In this document: in pieces, positions 41,670 through 50,182 of the stretch
Layout of the letters: each line of letters starts with the position of its first letter
Numbering within the stretch: the first letter of the stretch is position 1
Origin: an uncultured Eubacteriales bacterium
Lineage (GTDB): Bacteria > Bacillota > Clostridia > Oscillospirales > Oscillospiraceae
NCBI GenBank assembly: GCA_900549545.1
Contig: URPA01000003.1
Span: 12,875-76,874 of the forward strand
Reading direction: 5' to 3'
Length of the DNA: 64,000 nt
Made by a program: the position numbers and the translations under genes
Notes under the pieces: model-generated
Seen by the model: only the letters and a program-made list of their open reading frames with translations
What the model was told of the DNA's origin: nothing
The model's database searches: none

Positions 41670-42143
41670 TCAAAGCTCGCTAATAAACTCAGCGACTTCC
41701 TTGCTGATTTCCTCGTTGGAATATCTGTTTACCCAATACAATATGCCGATAGGAATAGCATCGATCAATGGTAAAAGAAGCAAAAGCATTATAATAGCTG
41801 CTGGCTCTCTGAACAAACCCGGATCACGGATAAAAAAGGCAAAAATAGAACTAGCAAAAACCAAAATAATGTACAGCAGGTACGCTCTGTCCATCCTGAA
41901 CTCACCCTGAACAAATGCCTCGTTTGTGTCCTCAATGATACGCCCGCAAAAGCGGCGGCACGGGGTAAGCGAGAATGAGTCTCTTGTTTTCACGAGCCAA
42001 AACTGGTCACCCTCGATATAGCCGACAAATTTTCCCCGCTGTTTTAACCTCTCGCGGCTGTAATATGATTTAATGAGTGTGACTCTCTCCTTGAAATTTC
42101 GGGTAAACTCCGCCTCGGTTTTTGATTTGACATCAATTATCAT
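41670..42143 (-). CDS. Hypothetical membrane protein
   Basis: A 157-residue protein with a soluble N-terminal half (residues 1-87, beta-rich, FVGYIEGDQFWLVKTRDSFSLTPC) and two helices (YLLYIILVFASSIFAFFI and PAAIIMLLLLLPLIDAIPIGILYWV), ending in an acidic tail NEEISKEVAEFISEL. No family recognised. Its base composition is more AT-rich than the neighbours, which may point to later acquisition. The start ATG 42143 has a GAGGTG-type site. Confidence 0.65.
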   Translation of the reverse strand: MIIDVKSKTEAEFTRNFKERVTLIKSYYSRERLKQRGKFVGYIEGDQFWLVKTRDSFSLTPCRRFCGRIIEDTNEAFVQGEFRMDRAYLLYIILVFASSIFAFFIRDPGLFREPAAIIMLLLLLPLIDAIPIGILYWVNRYSNEEISKEVAEFISEL

Positions 42144-42220
42144 AAAAGCACCTCTATGGTCTTAGCTTTTTCAGATTCATGCTATCATTTGAGGCAATAA
42201 TTGTCAATACGCACTGTCCA

Positions 42221-42392
42221 GAGCCTCCCCTTTCGCAAAAGGGGAGGTGGCTTGCAGCATCGCCGCAAGCCGGAGAGGATGCCTCCTGCGTGGTATTGAT
42301 TTGTTTTAAGTGAAAATTTCGCGCTTCGCGCGGGTTATCCTCTCAGTCAGCTCCGCTGACAGCTCCCCTTGCTGCGGCAAGGGGAGCCTTTT
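42221..42392. repeat. Multi-hairpin interspersed repeat, copy 1
   Basis: A 172-base intergenic element built from nested stems: CCTCCCCTT/AAGGGGAGG (42224-42247), GGCTTGC/GCAAGCC (42249-42271), GCGCTTCGCGC, GTCAG/CTGAC (42346-42360) and GCTCCCCTTG/CAAGGGGAGC (42362-42387). GGAGAGGAT (from 42272) can pair with ATCCTCTC (42337-42344), closing the structure. The 31-base core 42316-42346 recurs identically in copy 2 at 54703-54733. No reading frame is credible. Confidence 0.8.
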
Positions 42393-42451
42393 TATGGCGC
42401 AATTCTCCACGCAAAACCGACCCCCGCCGGAAAAGTCCGGCGGGGGTGATG

Positions 42452-43162
42452 TTAAAATATCGTTGACAGCCACTCGCTTATTGGGAAATAGGCGATGGGA
42501 ATAAATATAGCCGGGAGCATATTGGCGACCTTTATGCGGTCTTTGCCCAGCTCCATCATGTTTACGGCCATGCCGATAAGTATCGTCCCGCCGACGGCGG
42601 ACATCTCCGTCACAACGGCGGTGCTCAGCGCCGGGCCGACCCAGCCCGCCAGCAGCGTAAGCCCGCCCTGAAACAGCAGGATAAACACCGCCGAGCAGGT
42701 CACGCCGAAGCCCATCGCCGCACCGAAAGCCATGGAGGAGACAAAGTCCAGCGCGCTCTTGGCGTAAATGATGCTGTAATCCTTGTTTATGCCCGCCTGA
42801 AGCGAACCGACAATGGTCATTGACCCGATGCAAAACAGGATGCACGCGGAGACAAAGCCCTCGGTAAAGCGGCTGTTGCCGCCGCCGTTTTTAAAAAGCT
42901 TGTTTTTTATCCCGTCCCCGAGGTGCTCAATGCCGTCGTCAATTCTCAGCGCCTCACCCAGCGCCGTGCCAACAGCCATGGAGATTATGACGCAGAGGAT
43001 GTTCCCCGTGCCGATAGCACTGGAGATGCCGATAACCACAGTACAAAGAGCCAGCGCCTTCATAAGCCCCACGTGAAAGCTCTCCTTGAGCCTGCTGCGC
43101 AGGAAGATACCGATAAGGCTGCCCACGATGACGGTCGCCATATTCACGAAAACCGCAAGCAT
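42452..43162 (-). CDS. DUF554 family membrane protein
   Basis: A polytopic protein of 236 residues and about seven helices (family prototype YdfK). Recognisable blocks are VNMATVIVGSLIGIFL, GIEHLGDGIKNKL and the SMTIVGSLQAGINKDYSIIYAKSALDF stretch. Its ATG shares one base with the aroQ stop (TAATG), so it is translated with the aromatic operon. Function unknown; the coupling makes a transport role for an aromatic compound conceivable, but that is speculation. Confidence 0.85.
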   Translation of the reverse strand: MLAVFVNMATVIVGSLIGIFLRSRLKESFHVGLMKALALCTVVIGISSAIGTGNILCVIISMAVGTALGEALRIDDGIEHLGDGIKNKLFKNGGGNSRFTEGFVSACILFCIGSMTIVGSLQAGINKDYSIIYAKSALDFVSSMAFGAAMGFGVTCSAVFILLFQGGLTLLAGWVGPALSTAVVTEMSAVGGTILIGMAVNMMELGKDRIKVANMLPAIFIPIAYFPISEWLSTIF

Positions 43163-43611
43163 TACTCTCCCCTGCCTTCGCCTTCAAGATAATTTTTGAG
43201 AAATAAAATCGCCTGGCGATAGCCCTCAAAGCCAAGGCCCGCGTAGGTCTTTATGCAGGCCATGCCCGCGTAGGACAGATGGCGAAACTCCTCGCGCTTA
43301 GTGATGTCGGAGATATGCACCTCCACCGCCGGGATAGCCACGGTTTTCAGCGCGTCAAGGATGGCGACGCTCGTGTGCGTGTAGGCGGCGGGGTTTATGA
43401 CAATGCCGTCCACCCGGCCATATGCGCCCTGAATTTTATCGACAATGTCGCCCTCGTGGTTTGACTGAAACTGCTCGACCTCTATCCCCTCGGCGGCGCA
43501 GGTGTCGTCAATGAGCCTTGTGAGCGCGGCAAAATCCTGCCTGCCATAGATATCCGGCTCGCGAATGCCGAGCATGTTGAGGTTTGGCCCGTTGATTACA
43601 AGAATTTTCAT
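43162..43611 (-). CDS. aroQ: 3-dehydroquinate dehydratase, type II
   Basis: Third step of the shikimate pathway, forming 3-dehydroshikimate. A small flavodoxin-like fold (149 residues) with the type II signature at the start, ILVINGPNLNMLGIREPDIYG (catalytic Tyr and Arg region), then SNHEGDIVDKIQ, NPAAYTHTSVAILDAL and EVHISDITKREEFRH (His and Arg). The start ATG 43611 overlaps the aroEK stop (ATGA). Within the aromatic operon. Confidence 0.96.
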   Translation of the reverse strand: MKILVINGPNLNMLGIREPDIYGRQDFAALTRLIDDTCAAEGIEVEQFQSNHEGDIVDKIQGAYGRVDGIVINPAAYTHTSVAILDALKTVAIPAVEVHISDITKREEFRHLSYAGMACIKTYAGLGFEGYRQAILFLKNYLEGEGRGE

Positions 43612-44834
43612 CTCAGCACCTCGCATATCCGCTCCAGCGTCTGCTCCAAGGGGCCGTTATTATCAACCATCGCGTCGGCAAAGGCGCGGTACATGGGCAG
43701 CCTGCGCTCGTAGAGCTCCTTAAGGTCGCTGCTCAGGGAAATGGGTCTGCCGTCCTTGGGGAGCTTTTCAATGTCCCGCTCAAGGCAGATTATCGTGCCG
43801 TTCTGGTGCAGAAGCGGGTAATTTTCCGCAACGGTGACGCAGCCGCCGCCGGTGGAGATAACAGCGCCGGAGAGCTTGCCAAGCTCGGCTAAAACCGCCG
43901 TCTCGCGCGCTCTGAAGCCCTCCTCCCCCTCAAGGGCGAAGATTTCGGGGATGTTCATCCCGGCGCGCTCAGCAATCAGCTCATCGGCCTCATACACGCT
44001 GCGGCCCAGCTTTTCACCCAGAGCGGCGGCGACAGTGCTCTTGCCGCTGCCGGGCATGCCGATAATGACGATGTTCTGCATCTCGCGGTGAAGCTCGTTT
44101 GTGATGCGTTCAATGACGCCATCGTCATACCGGGTATCGCAAAACAGCTCCGAGCTGCGCTTTGCCTGCGCAACCAGCATATAAAGCCCACTTGCGCAGG
44201 GGATGCCGAGGCTCTCCGCCTGCAGGATAAGCGCCGTGCGCGCGGGGTTATAGACCACATCCAGCACACCCGAGCATTTCGGGAAGGCGCGCAGGTCAAC
44301 CGCCGCGACGCCCGTGTTGGGATACATCCCCACGGGGGTGGTGTTGACAATTACATCAGCGTCAGCATGCCGGGAAATATTGTCGTAATTATCCTCGCCG
44401 CTGCGTGAAATGACCGTGATGCTCCCGGCCTTTAAATCCTCAAGCACCGCGATTATCGCGACGCTCGCCCCGCCGCTGCCGAGGACGAGCACCTTTTTCC
44501 CCTCGATTATGATACCGCCGCGGCGCACAAGGGCCTCAAAGCCGTAAGCGTCGGTGTTATCGCCATAGACGCTGCCATCGGCGCGGCGGACAAGGGTGTT
44601 GACGCTGCCGATGCGCCGTGCCCTCTCGGATAGCTCATCGCAGAGCGGCAGCACGGTTTTTTTATAGGGGATGGTCACATTCAGGCCGTTCCAGTCCCCG
44701 GTTTTTATAAACTCCGGCAGTACCTCGCGGCTGAGCTCATAGAGCTTATACTCATAACCGGCAAGCGCCGCGTGAATGGCGGGAGAATAGCTGTGGCCCA
44801 GCTTTTCCCCGACAAGACCGCATTTTAACATCAT
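43608..44834 (-). CDS. aroEK: Fused shikimate dehydrogenase - shikimate kinase
   Basis: A 408-residue bifunctional protein. Residues 1-250 are AroE: GHSYSPAIHAAL, NVTIPYKK (catalytic Lys), NTDAYGF (Asp) and the NADP site VLGSGGASVAI. Residues 252-408 are AroK: P-loop IGMPGSGKST, EADE, TGGGCV and the lid Arg in DGRPIS. The two domains are in one frame without a stop, joined near HREMQNIVIIG. The fusion links the NADPH reduction of dehydroshikimate directly to its phosphorylation. It overlaps pheA by four bases. Confidence 0.94.
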   Translation of the reverse strand: MMLKCGLVGEKLGHSYSPAIHAALAGYEYKLYELSREVLPEFIKTGDWNGLNVTIPYKKTVLPLCDELSERARRIGSVNTLVRRADGSVYGDNTDAYGFEALVRRGGIIIEGKKVLVLGSGGASVAIIAVLEDLKAGSITVISRSGEDNYDNISRHADADVIVNTTPVGMYPNTGVAAVDLRAFPKCSGVLDVVYNPARTALILQAESLGIPCASGLYMLVAQAKRSSELFCDTRYDDGVIERITNELHREMQNIVIIGMPGSGKSTVAAALGEKLGRSVYEADELIAERAGMNIPEIFALEGEEGFRARETAVLAELGKLSGAVISTGGGCVTVAENYPLLHQNGTIICLERDIEKLPKDGRPISLSSDLKELYERRLPMYRAFADAMVDNNGPLEQTLERICEVLR

Positions 44835-45973
44835 ACCACCTCGCTGTAACTGCCGAGATACACGAACTCCTCGCTCAAGCTCTGGAGCTCACCCATGAGC
44901 TGGATAAACTCCGGCGAATAGACGGAGGTGTCGATATCAAAATAGAACATGAACTCGAAGTTGCGCTCCGGGATGGGGCGGCTTTCAAGCTTGTTGAGGT
45001 TGATGCCCAGCGCGTAAAAGCGGGAGAGCACCTTGTAAAGTGAGCCGGGCTGGTGGGAGACGACCATCATAAGGCTCGTCCTGTCCGCTCCGGGGTAAAT
45101 CTCAAGGTTCTTGCTGATGCAGATAAAGCGGGTGTAGTTGTTGCCCATATCCTGCACGGACTCCTCAAGGCACTCGAGCCCATAGAGCTTCATGCACTGG
45201 CGGGAGGAGAGCGCCGCCACGTCGTTTCTGCCAGACTCGGCCACCATCTTGGCGGCAACAGCTGTATTCTCGCAGGGGATGACCTTCACGCCCTTGAACT
45301 TTTGCAGATACCGGGCGCACTGGCTGATGGCCTGCTCGTGGGAATAGATCTCCTTGATATTCTCAAGCCTCGTGCCGGGCTTTACGAGCAGATTGTGGTC
45401 AACCTTCAGGCGGATGGAGCGCACGATCTTGAAATCGTGCTTCTGCATGAGGTCGTACACCATGTTGACAGAACCGGCGGTGCTGTTTTCAAGGGGAATA
45501 ACGCCGTAGCTGCAAAGGCCCTGGTCGATGGCGGCGAACACCGCCTCAAAGGTCGAAAAATAGAAGATGTTCGGCAGCTTGAAGAGCTTATCGCAGGCAA
45601 GCTGGGAGTAAGCCCCCTCGACGCCCTGACAGGCGACAATCGCGCTGGAGGGGAAGAGCTTGGAGGTGTTGTCTATGGCGGCTTTGATGCTGCCCGTCAG
45701 CTCGTTATCCGTGCCGAGAAGGCGGTTCTGGCTGCTGCGGCTGAGCTCAAAGATGAGCGAGTAGAGGGACATGGCATAGTCTCTCAGCTCGGGCTTGGTC
45801 TTTTCGCTGATGTCCATGAGCTTTTCGCGCTCACGGCGCACATCGAGAACCGGCAGGCAGTTTTCCTTTTTATACGCTGCAATCTGGGCACAGAGCTCCA
45901 TGCGCTGCGTGAAAAGCTCCACCATCTCATCATCGAGCTTATCAAGCTGCTGTCTGTAATCGTTTAAATCCAT
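44831..45973 (-). CDS. pheA: Bifunctional chorismate mutase / prephenate dehydratase
   Basis: Commits chorismate to phenylalanine. In its 380 residues: AroQ-class chorismate mutase (1-85, LDKLDDEMVELFTQRMEL), prephenate dehydratase (about 105-285, PLENSTAGSVN and the catalytic Thr in NNYTRFICIS) and an ACT domain (about 300-375, PGSLYKVLSRFYALGINLNKLESRPIP) for phenylalanine feedback. It lies six bases after aroC. Confidence 0.96.
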   Translation of the reverse strand: MDLNDYRQQLDKLDDEMVELFTQRMELCAQIAAYKKENCLPVLDVRREREKLMDISEKTKPELRDYAMSLYSLIFELSRSSQNRLLGTDNELTGSIKAAIDNTSKLFPSSAIVACQGVEGAYSQLACDKLFKLPNIFYFSTFEAVFAAIDQGLCSYGVIPLENSTAGSVNMVYDLMQKHDFKIVRSIRLKVDHNLLVKPGTRLENIKEIYSHEQAISQCARYLQKFKGVKVIPCENTAVAAKMVAESGRNDVAALSSRQCMKLYGLECLEESVQDMGNNYTRFICISKNLEIYPGADRTSLMMVVSHQPGSLYKVLSRFYALGINLNKLESRPIPERNFEFMFYFDIDTSVYSPEFIQLMGELQSLSEEFVYLGSYSEVV

Positions 45974-45979
45974 CTGCTT

Positions 45980-47047
45980 TTACCTCTCTTTCCTGCGCTG
46001 CAACAGCGCGTCATATACGGCGATGGCCGCCGCTGCCTCCACACATGGCACCGCGCGCGGGACGATGCAGGGGTCGTGTCTGCCGCCGACGCGGAGGCTC
46101 GCCTGCTGCATGGTCTGCATGTCAACGCTCTGCTGCTCTATCGCAATTGACGGTGTGGGCTTGAAGGCCGCCCGGAACGTGAGCGGCATTCCGTTTGTTA
46201 TCCCGCCCAGAATGCCGCCGCAGTTGTTGGTGGCGGTTTCGATTTTGCCGTTATTTATAATGTAGGCATCGTTATTCTCGCTCCCGCGGAGCGTCGCGGC
46301 GGCAAAGCCCGCGCCGAACTCTATTCCCTTCACCGCGGGGATGCCAAAGACGATAGAAGCAATGCGGTTTTCCATGCCGCCGAACATCGGGTCACCAAGC
46401 CCGGCGGGAAGGTTCAACACCGCGCACTCCACCACGCCGCCGAGGGAATCTCCTGCGGCCTTGGCTTCAAGGATGGCGCTCTGCATCCGCTCCCCGGCGG
46501 CATCGCTCACCGTGGGAAAAGGCTTCGCGGCAGTGGAGGCTGTGAGCGCCCCCTCGTCGTAAACGCCGCCTATCATGGCTATACGGGATATGACCTCTAT
46601 CCCCTCGCGCCGGAGAAGCTGGAGGCAGATGCCCCCTGCGATGCAAAGCGGCGCTGTGAGCCGCCCGGAAAAGTGCCCGCCGCCGGCCTGATCCTCCGCT
46701 CCGCCGAATTTCACGCGTGCGGTGTAGTCGGCATGACCGGGTCTTGGAGTGAGGGCAAAGGCGGCATAGTCCCCGGAGCGGGTGTCGGTATTTCTGATAA
46801 TTGCCGTAATGGGCGCGCCGCAGGTTGCGTCGTTTTTGATGCCGGAGAGAAATTCCGGGATGTCCGGCTCACGGCGGGCTGTGCTCAGGGCACTCTGCCC
46901 CGGAGCGCGGCGGGCCAGAAAACGGCCCAGCTCGGCCATGTCAATCTTTTCCCCGGCGGGTATGCCCTCAATGGTCACACCAATAGCGGCGGAGTGCGAC
47001 TGGCCGAAAATACCAAAACGCAGGTTTTCCCCGTAGCTGCTGCTCAT
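45980..47047 (-). CDS. aroC: Chorismate synthase
   Basis: FMN-dependent last step of the common pathway, removing phosphate from EPSP. A 355-residue protein with the signatures GQSHSAAIGVTIEGIPAG, the PRPGHADYTARVKFGG block and RDHDP-like GGRHDPCIVPRAVP. The start ATG overlaps the aroA stop by four bases. Confidence 0.96.
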   Translation of the reverse strand: MSSSYGENLRFGIFGQSHSAAIGVTIEGIPAGEKIDMAELGRFLARRAPGQSALSTARREPDIPEFLSGIKNDATCGAPITAIIRNTDTRSGDYAAFALTPRPGHADYTARVKFGGAEDQAGGGHFSGRLTAPLCIAGGICLQLLRREGIEVISRIAMIGGVYDEGALTASTAAKPFPTVSDAAGERMQSAILEAKAAGDSLGGVVECAVLNLPAGLGDPMFGGMENRIASIVFGIPAVKGIEFGAGFAAATLRGSENNDAYIINNGKIETATNNCGGILGGITNGMPLTFRAAFKPTPSIAIEQQSVDMQTMQQASLRVGGRHDPCIVPRAVPCVEAAAAIAVYDALLQRRKER

Positions 47048-48297
47048 CTGTCCACCTCCAGGCTGTCAAAGTCCTGCCAGAAGCAGGGGTAGGATTTTTC
47101 AACGCAGTTTTCGTCCGACACCGTCACGCTGCCATCGGCGGCGCAGGCGGCAACGGCGGCGGACATGGCGATTCTGTGGTCGCGGCAGGAGGCCACCGCG
47201 CCGCCGTTGAGCGCGCCGCCCGTGATGATGAGCCCATCGGGCAGCTCCTCAACCTTCGCACCCAGCGCCTTGAGCATATTGGCGGAGCTTTGCAGCCTGT
47301 CGGACTCTTTAAGGCGCAGTCTCGCGGCGTTTTTAACGCGCGTCTCCCCCTCGGCGCAGGCGGCAAGGACGCTTAAAACCGGGATAAGGTCGGGCACAGG
47401 GGCGGCATCGATAACGCAGCCATGAAGCGCGGCCCTTCGCGCAAAAACGCCGCTTTCGCGCAGCGAAATCTCCGCGCCGAAGCGGCGGAGAATGTCAAGC
47501 ACGCCCTTGTCCCCCTGCGAGGAGGCCATGTTCAGCCCCTCAACCAGCATGCCCTTATCCGACAGCGCACCCATGCACAGGAAGAAGGCGGCGTTTGACC
47601 AGTCCCCCTCCACGCGCAGGCTCTGCGGCAGCTTATAGCGCTGGTTGCCGGGGATATCATAGCCCCCGGTGCGCTTTTCTATCGTGACGGCGCTCTGCCT
47701 TAGCGCGTCGAGCGTCATGGTGATGTAGGCGGCGGACTCAACCGCGCCCGTTATATTCAGGCGGCTGTCCCCCTCAACATGGGGCAGCGTCATCAAAAGC
47801 CCGGAAATGTACTGGGAGGATACGCTCCCCGGCAGGGTGTACTCCCCCGCCCGGAGCTGCCCGCCGCAGTATAGCAGCGCGCCGCGCTTTTCAATGCTCA
47901 TACCGTGGGCAATAAGTTCCTCATCCAGCGGGGCGAGGGGCCGCTCGGGCAGCCGGCCCTCCATGTGGAAAACGGCCTTCGCGCCCAGCGCGCCCACAAG
48001 CGGCAGGAGAAAGCGGAGCGTCGAGCCGCTCTCGCCGCAGTAAAGCTCACACTGTCCCTGCGGGGTGCTTTCTATTGGTTTGAGGCGGATGATTCCGCCC
48101 TCGTCTATGCTGACCTCCGCCCCCAGTGCGCGCAGGCACTCGGCGGTGGCGGCAATGTCCTTTGAAATTCCGCCGCATTCTATCACCGTCTCCCGCTCAG
48201 AGAGCGCCGCGCAGATAAGCAGCCTGTGTGCCTGTGACTTTGACGCGGGGATGGTGACTTTTCCGCTGCGCAGGCCGGGAATTATCGTTCTGCTCAT
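47044..48297 (-). CDS. aroA: 3-phosphoshikimate 1-carboxyvinyltransferase (EPSP synthase)
   Basis: Adds enolpyruvyl from PEP to shikimate-3-phosphate. At 417 residues it has the KSQAHRLLICAAL site (PEP/S3P binding), YCGESGSTLRFLLPL in place of the common GNAGTAMRP loop, and LRLKESDRL plus DHRIAMS near the end. The start is ATG 48297 (MSRTIIPGLR), behind GGAGGTGTC and overlapping aroB by four bases; an upstream open stretch is rejected. Confidence 0.95.
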   Translation of the reverse strand: MSRTIIPGLRSGKVTIPASKSQAHRLLICAALSERETVIECGGISKDIAATAECLRALGAEVSIDEGGIIRLKPIESTPQGQCELYCGESGSTLRFLLPLVGALGAKAVFHMEGRLPERPLAPLDEELIAHGMSIEKRGALLYCGGQLRAGEYTLPGSVSSQYISGLLMTLPHVEGDSRLNITGAVESAAYITMTLDALRQSAVTIEKRTGGYDIPGNQRYKLPQSLRVEGDWSNAAFFLCMGALSDKGMLVEGLNMASSQGDKGVLDILRRFGAEISLRESGVFARRAALHGCVIDAAPVPDLIPVLSVLAACAEGETRVKNAARLRLKESDRLQSSANMLKALGAKVEELPDGLIITGGALNGGAVASCRDHRIAMSAAVAACAADGSVTVSDENCVEKSYPCFWQDFDSLEVDR

Positions 48298-49352
48298 CTG
48301 ACACCTCCGGCGTGCAGCCATTTTTCAAGCTCCGTGACCGGCGTCGGCACGATGCAGCAATCGCCGATAGCGCGGGGCAGCACCAGATTTATGCTGCCGC
48401 CGGAGCGCTTTTTATCGGCCAGCACCGCGTGGAGCATATCCGCGGCGGGGTACTCGGTGAAGGCTGGCAGGCCGTACATCAGGAGGATGTCCTCCATCAG
48501 CACCTCATCGGCCTTCGAGCAATAGCCAAGCTCCGAAGCCGCGCGGGTGATGATGCCCATGCCGATGGCGACCGCCTGCCCGTGCAGGATGGTGAAATCA
48601 CTCAGGGCCTCCACGCAGTGGGCAAAGGTGTGCCCGAAGTTTAAAAGCTGGCGCTTGCCGGTGTCAAATTCGTCCTCGGCGACGATGTCCCGCTTCATCT
48701 CAACGGAGCGGGCGATAACATTCTCAAGCTGACGGCTGATGTGGATCTGCATGAGGCTGTCAAAAAACGCTCTGTCGCCCAGTGCGCCGTATTTTATAAC
48801 CTCCGCGCAGCCGCATTTGAACTGCTCCTCCGGAAGCGTAGAGAGCAGATCCGGATCGCAGATAACCAGCGCGGGCTGGTAGAAGCAGCCCACCTGATTC
48901 TTGCCTCCCGGCAGATTCACGGCGGTCTTGCCGCCGACGGAGGAATCAACCGCGGCCAAAAGCGTCGTCGGCACCTGGACAAAGTTCATGCCGCGCTGGT
49001 ATGTCGCCGCCGCGAAGCCGGTCAGATCCCCCGTAACGCCGCCGCCGAGGGCAAACGCCGTATCGCTGCGGCTGAAATGATTCTCAGCGAAAAAATTCAA
49101 AAGCTCTTCATAATGGGCGAGGTCCTTTGTGTGCTCCCCGTGGGGGATAATGTGGCAAAAAACCTCAAAGCCTGCACTTTTCAGGGAATTAACAAGGCGC
49201 TGGCCGTAGAGCGGGAATACAACATCCCCAGCGATGACGGCGGCCTTTCTGCCCTTGACTATGCCGGCTGAAAGCTCCCCCGCTCTGTCTAAAAGCCCGC
49301 GCTCAATCAAAACATCGTATTCTCTTGTGGCGCTGACATGGACTGTTTTCAA
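48294..49352 (-). CDS. aroB: 3-dehydroquinate synthase
   Basis: NAD- and metal-dependent cyclisation of DAHP to dehydroquinate. The 352 residues show GGGVTGDLTGFAAATYQRG, the PTTLLAAVDSSVGGKTAVN block, the metal ligands (Glu in CGCAEVIKYG and His in NFGHTFAHCVE, HGQAVAIGM). It overlaps tyrA and aroA by four bases each. Confidence 0.96.
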   Translation of the reverse strand: MKTVHVSATREYDVLIERGLLDRAGELSAGIVKGRKAAVIAGDVVFPLYGQRLVNSLKSAGFEVFCHIIPHGEHTKDLAHYEELLNFFAENHFSRSDTAFALGGGVTGDLTGFAAATYQRGMNFVQVPTTLLAAVDSSVGGKTAVNLPGGKNQVGCFYQPALVICDPDLLSTLPEEQFKCGCAEVIKYGALGDRAFFDSLMQIHISRQLENVIARSVEMKRDIVAEDEFDTGKRQLLNFGHTFAHCVEALSDFTILHGQAVAIGMGIITRAASELGYCSKADEVLMEDILLMYGLPAFTEYPAADMLHAVLADKKRSGGSINLVLPRAIGDCCIVPTPVTELEKWLHAGGVR

Positions 49353-50182
49353 TGTCCGTCCACCTCTTCCTTTTTGCGCTTGCCGTCCTCCAAAAGCTCG
49401 GTGAGCTTTTCCATATCCCCGGCCTCCATCGCTGCCTTGTAGCGGACAAGCTCGGTTATAATACCGTCAAGCTCGCGGCAGAGATAGTCCCGGTTCTCCA
49501 TGAAAAGCTCCGCCCACATCGGAGCGTTGAGCCAGGCAACGCGGGTCATGTCCTTATAGCTGCCGGCGGAAAAGCCCTTGTGCAGCCCGGCTGTGGGGCT
49601 TTTTATATAGGCGTTGGAGACAACATGGGCAAGCTGGGAGGTGAAGGCGATCATCTCATCGTGCTTTTCCGCGGTGGTGACGGAGTAGCTCTCAAAGCCC
49701 GCCGGGGAGAGCAGCGCCTTCGCCCGGTCAAGCAGCGTTATATCGTCATACACCGGCGGGACGATTACCATCGGCGCACCGACGTACATATCCGCCCGGG
49801 CGTACTTGAAGCCGGAGTGATGCGTGCCCGCCATGGGGTGCCCACCGAGATAGAGAAACCCGTCCCGCGCGGCAATCTTGAAGCAGGCCTCGCACACCAC
49901 GCGCTTTGTGCCGCAGCAGTCGAGCACCATGGGCTTTGTGCCTATGTGCCTGCCCATGCGGTCAAGATAATCAATCGCGGCCTGGGGGTAGAGCGTGACC
50001 AGCACGAGGTCACAAGCGGAGATGTTCTCCTCATTAAGCTCCCCGTCCACTGCGCCGCTCATCATTGCAAAATCCAGCACGGAGCGGCTTCTGTTCCACG
50101 CGAGGACCTCATGCCCCGCCTGATGATAAGCCTTGGCAAACGAGCCGCCGATAAGCCCAAGGCCGACAACGCCAACCGTCAT
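49349..50182 (-). CDS. tyrA: Prephenate dehydrogenase
   Basis: Commits prephenate to tyrosine. A 277-residue protein with the NAD motif VGVVGLGLIGGSFAKAYHQ, the catalytic-His block GGHPMAGTHHSG (near residue 120) and the C-terminal helical dimerisation region. No ACT domain follows, so feedback may fall on other enzymes. The start ATG 50182 overlaps the aroF stop (ATGA); upstream open sequence is aroF in another frame. Confidence 0.95.
   Translation of the reverse strand: MTVGVVGLGLIGGSFAKAYHQAGHEVLAWNRSRSVLDFAMMSGAVDGELNEENISACDLVLVTLYPQAAIDYLDRMGRHIGTKPMVLDCCGTKRVVCEACFKIAARDGFLYLGGHPMAGTHHSGFKYARADMYVGAPMVIVPPVYDDITLLDRAKALLSPAGFESYSVTTAEKHDEMIAFTSQLAHVVSNAYIKSPTAGLHKGFSAGSYKDMTRVAWLNAPMWAELFMENRDYLCRELDGIITELVRYKAAMEAGDMEKLTELLEDGKRKKEEVDGH

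Noticed and set aside
42221..42392. Possible CRISPR array
   Set aside because: The element consists of nested inverted repeats, not regularly spaced direct repeats with unique spacers.
42310..42504. Short + strand frame crossing the interspersed repeat
   Set aside because: It is made of repeat-element sequence and runs into the end of the DUF554 gene; no conserved protein features.
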